From: Candidatus Doudnabacteria bacterium
GTDB lineage: Bacteria; Patescibacteriota; Doudnabacteria; UBA920
Assembly: GCA_016218585.1 (NCBI GenBank)
Contig: JACRDK010000022.1
Coordinates: forward strand, 1 to 57,139
Direction of reading: 5' to 3'
Length of the DNA: 57,139 bases
How positions within the stretch are numbered: the first letter of the stretch is position 1; the number at the start of each line of letters is the position of its first letter. The translations under genes and the position numbers were made by a program. This document shows positions 1-7,232 of the stretch, piece after piece. Below the pieces are notes generated by a model. It was not told the origin of the DNA. It ran no database searches and worked only from the letters and a program-made list of their open reading frames with translations.

Positions 1-2
1 AT

Positions 3-851
3 TCTAATGTTGCCTCTGCTTACATTTCCGGCAGCTCTCTTTATGTAAATGCTCTAACCAGCGGATCTACTAACATTTATGTCTGCCAAAACAATTCTTC
101 TAACTGCGCTACTTTGTATGTAACGGTGAGCGGGGGGTCTTGTGGCTATTACGGTTGCGGCACCGGCACAGGCAGTTTGTATTTTAACACCGCCAGTTTG
201 CCGGTAATGGTAATTGGCCAGTATTACAGCTACCAGTTGCAGACCACCGGCGGCAGCTATCCATACAACTACTATGTTAGCAGCGGCAGCCTGCCTTATG
301 GCTTGTCATTGTCTTCTTCGGGATTAATTTCCGGCGTGCCAAACAGCACCAATACCTCCACCTTCACTGTAAGAGTCAGCGACAATTATGGACGCAGCGC
401 AACAGCTAACTTTACTATTGGCACTACCGGCGGCGGATTAAACTATCCGGGCGGCGTATTGGGCGCGAGTGCTTACGCCAGCGGCAGACTAATAAAAGAA
501 AACGGTACCGTCTATATAGTTTACAAAAATACCAAAACCGGTTTTATTTCCGCATCCGTCTTTACCGGCTTGGGTTTTAAGTTCAGCAATGTCTCTGACG
601 TTGGTTCGTCTGGTTTAGTTGATTCCGGTTATACAGTTCGCACTGCCGCAGCTAGCCACCCATGGGGAGCTTGGATTAAGAGCGGTTCAACTATTTACTT
701 TGTCCATGAGTCCGGCTTGATTCCGGTAGCCGATTATGCAACCTTCATTAATAATGGCGGGCAAGATGCTTATGTTGTAAACGCTAACACTTACGACTTC
801 CGCCTGCCAATGCTAAGCGTAATGACTTACAGCGATTCAAGGCTTCAATAG
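3..851 (+). CDS. Surface/secreted protein C-terminal fragment with putative Ig (He_PIG-like) repeat and CPR-type C-terminal domain; 5' truncated by window edge
   Basis: Frame open from base 3; motifs LPYGLSLSSSGLISGVPNSTNTSTFTVRVSDNYGRSATANFTI and HPWGAWIKSGSTIYFVHESGLIPV. Confidence 0.8.
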   Translation, partial: SNVASAYISGSSLYVNALTSGSTNIYVCQNNSSNCATLYVTVSGGSCGYYGCGTGTGSLYFNTASLPVMVIGQYYSYQLQTTGGSYPYNYYVSSGSLPYGLSLSSSGLISGVPNSTNTSTFTVRVSDNYGRSATANFTIGTTGGGLNYPGGVLGASAYASGRLIKENGTVYIVYKNTKTGFISASVFTGLGFKFSNVSDVGSSGLVDSGYTVRTAAASHPWGAWIKSGSTIYFVHESGLIPVADYATFINNGGQDAYVVNANTYDFRLPMLSVMTYSDSRLQ

Positions 852-884
852 CTTATTAGCTGATAGGTTTTAGCTTATAGCTTT

Positions 885-920
885 AAAATCCCATCCCGAC
901 TTTGTCGGGATGGGATTTTT
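885..920. terminator. Intrinsic terminator between convergent genes
   Basis: AAAATCCCATCCCGACtttGTCGGGATGGGATTTTT. Confidence 0.85.
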
Positions 921-951
921 GTTTGAACTATAAGCTATAAGCTTGCAAGAG

Positions 952-1512
952 TTACTGAGACGCTCTTTCTACATATTCACCGGTGCGGGTGTCGATTCTT
1001 AAAGTATCGCCTTCTTTAATGAACATTGGGGCGTTAACAGTCAGTCCGGTTTCCATAATTACCGGCTTGGTAACATTGCCGCCGCTGTTGCCTTTAGTGT
1101 CAGGCGGAGCCTCGGTAACCTTAAGCTCAATTTTTATAGGCAGTTCAATGGAGACTGGTTTGTTATTGAAGCGTAAAATGGATACTTCCATTCCTTCCTT
1201 CAAAAACTTTTCCTGTTCTTCGGTAACTTCCTTGGCAATGTCCACTGTTTCAAAAGTTTCCTGGTTCATAAAGTGGGTGCCTTCGGCGTCGGCGTAGAGG
1301 AAGCTGGCTTTTTCACGAACTACATCTGCTTCTTCAATGCTTTCTCCGAATTTGAAGGAGTATTCATAAACTTTGCCGGTAATAACGTTGCGCATTTTAG
1401 TCTGCATAACGGGCTTTCTTTGGGCGGTGCGCATGCGGTTGCTCCAGATTACCTGAACCGGCTGGTTCTCCCAAAGAATAATTGTGCCAATTTTTAAATC
1501 GTTTAAATCCAT
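952..1512 (-). CDS. efp: Elongation factor P
   Basis: MDLNDLKIGTIILWENQPVQVIWSN...TGLTVNAPMFIKEGDTLRIDTRTGEYVERA. Confidence 0.96.
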   Translation of the reverse strand: MDLNDLKIGTIILWENQPVQVIWSNRMRTAQRKPVMQTKMRNVITGKVYEYSFKFGESIEEADVVREKASFLYADAEGTHFMNQETFETVDIAKEVTEEQEKFLKEGMEVSILRFNNKPVSIELPIKIELKVTEAPPDTKGNSGGNVTKPVIMETGLTVNAPMFIKEGDTLRIDTRTGEYVERASQ

Positions 1513-1624
1513 AATATCGCTGAATGACGCGGAACTTTACGCTGAATGACGCGGAAAGTACAGCATCGTTAATGTTTAGCTTCTGCGTATTTCCGCGTTA
1601 GATTCCGCGTACTTCCGCGTTTAT
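1513..1624. repeat. Family F1 (ACGCGGAA/TTCCGCGT) inverted-repeat element directly upstream of efp start
   Basis: Multiple acgcgga / ttccgcgt words arranged as two inverted arms, ending 3-8 nt before the efp ATG. Confidence 0.8.
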
Positions 1625-1855
1625 TTAAGCTGCAACAAACGGCAGCAAAGCCATATGTCTGGCTTGCTTTAAGGCTTTGGTCACCATTCTCTGGTGCTTC
1701 GGGCAGGTGCCGGTGCGGTTGTGATTTAAAATTTTAGCATGGGGGGACATAAAGCGGCGCAAAGTCACCGTGTCTTTGTAGTCCACCGTAGAAATTTTGT
1801 TAGAGCAGAAATAACACTGCTTCTTAACTAGGGGGGTGTTGTTAGTTGGTCTCAT
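1625..1855 (-). CDS. rpsR: 30S ribosomal protein S18
   Basis: CYFCSNKISTVDYKDTVTLRRFMSPHAKILNHNRTGTCPKHQRMVTKALKQARHMALLPF. Confidence 0.97.
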   Translation of the reverse strand: MRPTNNTPLVKKQCYFCSNKISTVDYKDTVTLRRFMSPHAKILNHNRTGTCPKHQRMVTKALKQARHMALLPFVAA

Positions 1856-1857
1856 AA

Positions 1858-1944
1858 TAAATAAGTTTATAAAGTTTATCAGGTTTGTAAAGTTATAAAG
1901 TTTGGGTTCAACTTGATGAACTTGTAACTTTATAACTTTATGAA
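1858..1944. repeat. Family F6 (aagtttataaagtttatc) inverted-repeat element upstream of rpsR
   Basis: ataagtttataaagtttatcaggtttgtaaagttataaagttt ... aacttgtaactttataactttatgaac. Confidence 0.75.
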
Positions 1945-2433
1945 CTAAAATGGAATGTCTTCTACATTAATGTCTTCGCCTTGGACAATAGTTGGCAATT
2001 CTTCATTTATCACTGGGGCCTGCTGAGAGCTTTGGGCGGGGGCGGAAAAATTTTGGCTCGGAGCGGAAGAAGCGGCTGGGGCATATGGGGCTCCGGTGGC
2101 GCCGCCACCGTCAAGCATAATCATATTTTCCCCGACAATTTCCGTGCGGCTTTTTTTCTGTCCGTCTTTGCCATCCCAGGAACGAGTTTGCAAGCGGCCT
2201 TCAATGTAGACGCGGCGGCCTTTTTTCAAGTATTGGGCGGCAATTTCGCCGAGCTTTCTCCAGAGTACCACGTTGTGATATTCTACTTGCTCAACTTTTT
2301 GGCCGGTGGTCTGGTTGTTATAGACAAAGTTGGTGGCTAAGCCAATTTGGCAGACGCTGGAACCGGATGGCGTTGTGCGCAATTCCGGGTCGCGTGTTAA
2401 TCTGCCAATTATCATAACTTTATTTAAGTCCAT
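1945..2433 (-). CDS. ssb: Single-stranded DNA-binding protein
   Basis: MDLNKVMIIGRLTRDPELRTTPSGSSVCQIGLATN... with acidic tail EDIPF. Confidence 0.96.
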   Translation of the reverse strand: MDLNKVMIIGRLTRDPELRTTPSGSSVCQIGLATNFVYNNQTTGQKVEQVEYHNVVLWRKLGEIAAQYLKKGRRVYIEGRLQTRSWDGKDGQKKSRTEIVGENMIMLDGGGATGAPYAPAASSAPSQNFSAPAQSSQQAPVINEELPTIVQGEDINVEDIPF

Positions 2434-2439
2434 AAAATT

Positions 2440-2520
2440 CTCCACTAATTCACTAATTTCACGAATTGCACGAATACCACTTAGTGATATTTGTGTTGAT
2501 TCGTGAATTAGTGGATAAAT
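2440..2520. repeat. Family F2 (cactaattcacgaat) inverted-repeat element upstream of ssb
   Basis: ccactaattcactaatttcacgaattgcacgaat ... gttgattcgtgaattagtgg. Confidence 0.8.
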
Positions 2521-2522
2521 AA

Positions 2523-3017
2523 TTATTTTGTTAAATCTTCAGACAAGGCTTCTTCAATTTTTTTATCCAGTTCTTCCTGGTTGATTTCCGTTAAGACCGG
2601 AGTTTCTTTTTTTGCAGCAGGAGCTTTTGCGGCTGGCTTTTCGGCCACAACTGCAACTTCTTCGGCTGGAGGTCCTTTGCGGATAATTTTGGACTGGGCA
2701 ATCTTATCTTTTTCCATTCTCGCCAAGTGTTCGTCCAAATTTACAATCAGGTAGCGAACTATGGTCGAATCCTGAGTGTGGATTTTGGCGTCAAAGGCGT
2801 TAATGTTTTTGCTGTCCATTGCAAAATTTACCACAACATAATGTCCGTTGCGGGTTTTACCAATGGGGTATGCTAATTTTTTCTTACCTAACTGAGTCTC
2901 TCTTATGTCGGTTGCGCCAAAGTCTTCAGCAAACTTTAGTACACCTTGAGCAATTTTAGGTACTTCGTCGTCGGCGACTTGAGCGCCAAGCAAGTACATG
3001 AGCTCATATTGCGGCAT
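2523..3017 (-). CDS. rpsF: 30S ribosomal protein S6
   Basis: MPQYELMYLLGAQVADDEVPKIAQGVLKFAEDFGATDIRETQLGKKKLAYPIGKTRNGHYVVVNF; start moved to 3017. Confidence 0.94.
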   Translation of the reverse strand: MPQYELMYLLGAQVADDEVPKIAQGVLKFAEDFGATDIRETQLGKKKLAYPIGKTRNGHYVVVNFAMDSKNINAFDAKIHTQDSTIVRYLIVNLDEHLARMEKDKIAQSKIIRKGPPAEEVAVVAEKPAAKAPAAKKETPVLTEINQEELDKKIEEALSEDLTK

Positions 3018-3100
3018 AGAAAGTATCCTTTCTATCCCCCTAATTGGGGGAATATGAATTATTAAGTTGTTGAAATTATAGCATTTGCTGGGGTTTTTGT

Positions 3101-3130
3101 CTATTGACAAAACAATCTAAAAATGCTTTA
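3101..3130 (+). promoter_or_regulatory. sigma70-like promoter for the 3203 ORF
   Basis: TTGACA, ~17-18 nt spacer, TTAATA/TTTAAT. Confidence 0.6.
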
Positions 3131-3202
3131 ATATAAAGAATTCTTGGCTTAACCAAGAACTACGCCATTTTGAATTTGGCGTAACCCTTAAGGAGGGTTG
3201 AA

Positions 3203-3661
3203 ATGCCTAACAGACTGAATACATTAAAACACATCGATTCTCTCCACACTTTGAGTGTGTGGACGCCGTTTGGCAGTTTGATGACTGACCTTCATTGCTT
3301 TTTGAACGGTCAGCGTCAGCCTTACGGCAATGGGGAAATCTTCATGATGTCGAATGTGATGCCCTTTACAAACGAGCAGGTTCTTGAATCGCTTGGTTCG
3401 CGGGGCAAAAAAACCCTTCCTCTCTGGCTCGATACGCGGCGGTCGGCTTATCTAAGGTTCAACGCAAGCGTAGCATCTGCATTGCCACTGCCGGGGTCCG
3501 ATACCGCGTGGATTCTGACGCTGGAAGGTGAGGTTAGTTGTCCACGATTCGAGGGTGTTATTACCACTGCAAAGATGGTGGGATTCTACGACTGTAAGAA
3601 CGGTAGGGGCTTCATCTTGATCCCCGAGCTGGCCTTACAACAGTTGTACGTCAATCGGTAA
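3203..3661 (+). CDS. Hypothetical protein (152 aa ORFan-type cassette)
   Basis: Strong SD aaggagg, own promoter and terminator. Confidence 0.75.
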   Translation: MPNRLNTLKHIDSLHTLSVWTPFGSLMTDLHCFLNGQRQPYGNGEIFMMSNVMPFTNEQVLESLGSRGKKTLPLWLDTRRSAYLRFNASVASALPLPGSDTAWILTLEGEVSCPRFEGVITTAKMVGFYDCKNGRGFILIPELALQQLYVNR

Positions 3662-3683
3662 TCACATAATGTGTTTTGACAGA

Positions 3684-3716
3684 CAGCGCAGACCTTCGGG
3701 CCTGCGCTGTTTTCTT
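3684..3716 (+). terminator. Intrinsic terminator
   Basis: CAGCGCAGaccttcgggcCTGCGCTGttttcttt. Confidence 0.85.
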
Positions 3717-3778
3717 TACTCAAAAAACATAGTATGTGTTAAAATAATTTATATCAAATCCCGAACTGGAGGATGAGG

Positions 3779-4138
3779 ATGCAGTTTGCGTGTATTGTTC
3801 TGTTGTTAGTTTTTGCGCCGGCGATGTTTAGTCAGCGTTTCTTTGATAGTCCTGTGGTAATGGGCAATCTTAAGCCTGGCCACAGTATCAACCTCGTTTG
3901 TCCGGAGGCGATGCCGGAGCTCAAGTTCGAGGTTACGGTCAACGCAGCCGGCGAGGTGAAGAAGGCTAAGGCCCTCAAGCCCAGAAGTATGCCAGTAAGG
4001 TATTCAATGGCAGCTTATGGGTTTCTGCGCAATCAGGCCAAGGTTATGGTCTCAAGTTGGACCTTCCGGCCCATGCTATTAAACAACAAGGCGGTTCCAA
4101 TGAGAACCGTAATCACCGTGCCCTGCACCCCGCAATAA
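3779..4138 (+). CDS. Small secreted protein with a TonB C-terminal-like region
   Basis: Signal peptide MQFACIVLLLVFAPAMFS; KFEVTVNAAGEVKKAKALKP..SMAAYGFLRNQAKVMVSSWTFRPMLLNNKAVPMRTVITVPC; SD ctggagg. Confidence 0.65.
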   Translation: MQFACIVLLLVFAPAMFSQRFFDSPVVMGNLKPGHSINLVCPEAMPELKFEVTVNAAGEVKKAKALKPRSMPVRYSMAAYGFLRNQAKVMVSSWTFRPMLLNNKAVPMRTVITVPCTPQ

Positions 4139-4164
4139 TCCCGCGCTCTGTTTCGCGCGTATGC

Positions 4165-4206
4165 AAAAAGGCCTTCCCGCGTTTGGAGGGCCTTTGTCTT
4201 TTTGTC
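4165..4206 (+). terminator. Intrinsic terminator
   Basis: AAAAAGGCCTTCCcgcgtttGGAGGGCCTTTgtcttttt. Confidence 0.85.
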
Positions 4207-4264
4207 TCACCCCTTCTTCCTTATCTAACTTCGGTGGGCAGGCAGGGGGAGGGAAATTTACAAA

Positions 4265-5341
4265 TTATAGAAAGTGAACCACATCGCCATCTTGAACGAT
4301 ATAATTTTTGCCTTCCGTTCTAATCCAACCTTTGTTTCTGGCTGGACCGTAGCCGCCGGCTTCCAAGAGTTTGTCCCATTGGATAACCTCCGCCCGAATG
4401 AAGCCTTTTTCAAAGTCGCTGTGAATTTTTCCGGCCGCTTGCGGAGCCTTGCTTCCTGCAGTGCAAGTCCAAGCCTTGCTCTCTTTTGGCCCGGCAGTAA
4501 TAAAAGTAATAAGCCCAAGAGTTTTATAAGCTTCTTTGATAATTTTATTTAGGCCGGATTCCGGCAGCCCCAATTCTTTTAAATATTCAGTTCGCTCTTC
4601 GTCGGAAAGTTCCGCCAGCTCGCTTTCAATTTTCGCGTCTATTGGGATGGGATTGGAAATTGGAAATTTGGTTTGAGAAAGTTCGGAAGCGAATTGTTTT
4701 TTCTCCAAATTAAATTCGTCGTTTACTACGTACATTATCGGTTTGTTGGTAAGCAAAATAATATCTTTGCTGTGTTCTCTCTCTTCATCGCTTAACTGTA
4801 CACTGCGAACCATTTCTCCTTTTTCCAGAGCCGTTTTATATTTTTCTAAAACTTGTTTCTTTACAATTGCGTCGCGATCGCCGGACTTTGCCATTTTGTT
4901 TACAGTGGTTAAGCGATTTTCTACATTTTGTAAGTCTGCCAATTGCAGTTCAATGGCAATAGTCTCCATATCGCGGCTTGGGTCAACATTGCCGTTAACG
5001 TGGATAATGTCTTTATTTTCAAACACGCGAACCACTTCCAAAATTGCATCCACTTCACGAATATGGCTTAAAAATTTATTTCCCAGTCCAGCACCTTCGC
5101 TCGCTCCTTTTACAAGCCCGGCGATATCTACAAATTCAATGGTGGTTGGGACAATTTTTTCGCTATTTTCCAGCTTCGCAAGTTTTGCCAAGCGATCATC
5201 CGGTACGGCCACAACACCCACATTGCGGTCAATGGTAGCAAAAGGGTAGTTAGCCGCTTCTACTTTGCTTTTAGTAATGGCGTTGAATAAAGTTGATTTG
5301 CCGACATTAGGCAGGCCGACGATGCCGATTTGAAAGCTCAT
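4265..5341 (-). CDS. ychF: Redox-regulated ATPase YchF (Obg-like)
   Basis: IGIVGLPNVGKSTLFNAITKSKVEAANYPFATIDRNVGVVAVPDDRL... Confidence 0.97.
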   Translation of the reverse strand: MSFQIGIVGLPNVGKSTLFNAITKSKVEAANYPFATIDRNVGVVAVPDDRLAKLAKLENSEKIVPTTIEFVDIAGLVKGASEGAGLGNKFLSHIREVDAILEVVRVFENKDIIHVNGNVDPSRDMETIAIELQLADLQNVENRLTTVNKMAKSGDRDAIVKKQVLEKYKTALEKGEMVRSVQLSDEEREHSKDIILLTNKPIMYVVNDEFNLEKKQFASELSQTKFPISNPIPIDAKIESELAELSDEERTEYLKELGLPESGLNKIIKEAYKTLGLITFITAGPKESKAWTCTAGSKAPQAAGKIHSDFEKGFIRAEVIQWDKLLEAGGYGPARNKGWIRTEGKNYIVQDGDVVHFL

Positions 5342-5365
5342 AATATGATACTAATATACGGATTA

Positions 5366-5450
5366 ATACAGATGATGCTGATAATACGGATATTTGTGAT
5401 CAGTATTATCGGTAGCATCTGCACGCATCAGTATATCAGTATCTCGTAAG
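5366..5450. repeat. Imperfect inverted-repeat element upstream of ychF
   Basis: gatgctgataatacggat ... cagtattatcggtagcatctgcacgcatcagtatatcagtat. Confidence 0.65.
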
Positions 5451-5474
5451 TTTAGCCAAGGGGAGCATATGGTT

Positions 5475-5503
5475 TTGACAAAAGGCCGATATAGGAATAT
5501 TAT
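5475..5503 (+). promoter_or_regulatory. sigma70-like promoter
   Basis: TTGACA-17 nt-TATTAT. Confidence 0.7.
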
Positions 5504-5565
5504 TTGCAGTAGAATTAGGGCGCTTGTACTGGCGCCTTGGTTAAGTAAGTTATGTAAGAGGAACG

Positions 5566-5895
5566 ATGCCAAACAACTATCGGTTGAAGGATTTTGACGG
5601 GACAAATGCGTCCTTTCAGGATGTGGTCAGCTATTTCGAGGCTGTCCATCAGGTTAGTCCTCGTCTTCGTAAGCCGGGTCGACGTCCTCAACTTCTTCAT
5701 GAGCTGAGGCTCGCCGGAGGCCAGCTGAAGGAGATTCGAACCAGTGATCGTCTGAGGGGCGATGGCTTTTCTCTCTCAGAAGCCAAAGCCATCAATCCTG
5801 ACGAAGTCAGGGTGACGCTCGTTCATGAATTCATGGGCGCGCCCCTTCGTACGGCCTCGGTCACGTACCATCGCATTCTTGTTAACCTTGTTTGA
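5566..5895 (+). CDS. Hypothetical protein (109 aa)
   Basis: Promoter, SD-like taagagg, terminator immediately downstream. Confidence 0.65.
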   Translation: MPNNYRLKDFDGTNASFQDVVSYFEAVHQVSPRLRKPGRRPQLLHELRLAGGQLKEIRTSDRLRGDGFSLSEAKAINPDEVRVTLVHEFMGAPLRTASVTYHRILVNLV

Positions 5896-5933
5896 TCACA
5901 TCGATTAGAGCACTCACAACCGTGAGATGCCAA

Positions 5934-5970
5934 GGGCGGCCCGCAATCACGCGCGGCCGCCCTCTTTCTT
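5934..5970 (+). terminator. Intrinsic terminator
   Basis: GGGCGGCCcgcaatcacgcgcGGCCGCCCtctttctttt. Confidence 0.85.
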
Positions 5971-5977
5971 TTATATA

Positions 5978-6199
5978 AAAAAGAGGGGCACGTACTTGTG
6001 CCCCGTGTGAAGGACGCCCGTCAGGTGTCCGTCCTTCAAAGGTTTTTTGGATCACCCCCTTCCGTGGCCAGGCGCCACAACGGCCCTTGCGATTTAGCCC
6101 GGCTATAAGTGTTGGTCTGTTTTGACCGGACTTGAACGAATCGCGTTAACCACGGAAGGGAGGTGTTTTGAGTGTCATCATAGATGCCTCCTTAATTTC
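5978..6199 (-). ncRNA. Candidate structured minus-strand RNA with 11-codon leader ORF and terminator
   Basis: -10 TATAGT (6200-6205 complement), SD aaggagg + MMTLKTPPFRG*, paired arms 6053-6067/6150-6165, terminator GGGGCACaagtacGTGCCCCtctttttt. Confidence 0.5.
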
Positions 6200-6316
6200 A
6201 CTATAGCACTTTTTTATTATTTTACAATTTATTTGACGAAAATATATTTAGGTAGTACGCTTTGCCTTATGAGCGGCTGTTTAACCGCTCCAAACCAAGC
6301 TCCTAAGGGGGAGTGA

Positions 6317-6787
6317 ATGCAATATTACATTAGAAGCGGAAGGAATGGGGCAGATAATCACGGAAGTCATCCCGACAAAAGAAAGTTTTTGGCGGCTAAT
6401 GATCTTTCCCCAGAGGAGCATCCCGAGACAATCGTACAAATTTGCAAAGCCGTGTTGGCCATTTGCCGCAGGAAGCCGCCCGGTAAAAGAAGTGGTCGAA
6501 TAAAGAGATCCTTTCAGGGGTTTCCGCGAGACCTGACTTCTTTTTCGGCCGCTCTAAGCGGAGTGGGCAAGCAGTTTGGCATAACAGAGGTCTCGAGAGA
6601 AGGAGTCCTGGTTGTTTGCAGGGTCAAGTTTACCGGCGGCTCCATTTGGGTGAGCGGTGACATATATTCTTATGTGTCGCTGCTTAGTAAACTTGAAGAT
6701 GCCAAACAGGCCTTAAGGCGCAGGATTGAAAAACTAGCGCCTGGGGAGAAAATCCTGCATGGCATTTCCGAATTTAACGGCTTCTGA
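6317..6787 (+). CDS. Hypothetical protein (156 aa)
   Basis: TTGACG-17-TACGCT promoter, SD ggggg, terminator. Confidence 0.7.
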   Translation: MQYYIRSGRNGADNHGSHPDKRKFLAANDLSPEEHPETIVQICKAVLAICRRKPPGKRSGRIKRSFQGFPRDLTSFSAALSGVGKQFGITEVSREGVLVVCRVKFTGGSIWVSGDIYSYVSLLSKLEDAKQALRRRIEKLAPGEKILHGISEFNGF

Positions 6788-6808
6788 GTTTTCCGTTGGC
6801 AAGCGGCA

Positions 6809-6845
6809 GCGCCGGCATCCCTTTGTGGTGCCGGCGCATTTTTGT
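6809..6845 (+). terminator. Intrinsic terminator
   Basis: GCGCCGGCAtccctttgtggTGCCGGCGCattttt. Confidence 0.85.
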
Positions 6846-6941
6846 TAAAATAAAGTTGGTCCTGGAGCTTAAGTTCCGAGGTATTCGGCCATACATAATA
6901 AAACTAAAGCAGTTTAAGCGATTTTAGAAAGGAACAAGATT

Positions 6942-7232
6942 ATGTCCGCAGAACGAAGGTCTTCGCCGGAGGAAATAGTTCGCACATTATATGTATCAGA
7001 CTTGGAAGATAAAGATCTTAGAGAGTTGGCCAGTTATATAAGAGCTAACAGAATTAATATTAATCAGGTAATGCTGCAAGAAAAGGGCAGGATATCCGCG
7101 GGATATGAAAAGTTTATTATTGATTTTGGAGACGGGCAAATTGCATTTCGGCCAAATGAAGGGAATATAATTGTTTATGGAACCCCGGAAATTTTTTTAA
7201 AAAAGCTAAGAGAAATAGACCCACATATATGA
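6942..7232 (+). CDS. Hypothetical protein (96 aa), ATGA-coupled to phosphomannomutase
   Basis: SD aaagg; 4-nt overlap ATGA with the next ORF. Confidence 0.7.
   Translation: MSAERRSSPEEIVRTLYVSDLEDKDLRELASYIRANRININQVMLQEKGRISAGYEKFIIDFGDGQIAFRPNEGNIIVYGTPEIFLKKLREIDPHI

Noticed and set aside
983-1297. Antisense ORFs over efp, ssb, ychF, uvrA, rny, dnaK etc.
   Set aside because: Long shadow ORFs opposite well-identified conserved genes; no SD, promoter or family match.
5978-6199. Minus-strand RNA considered as SRP 4.5S or a tRNA-like molecule because of GTTCAAGTCC
   Set aside because: No tRNA cloverleaf or SRP GGAA-tetraloop domain; T-loop-like word appears coincidental.
6122-6316. 64-aa + strand ORF upstream of 6317
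   Set aside because: Spans the promoter and hairpin leader of the 6317 ORF and the minus-strand RNA candidate; no SD.
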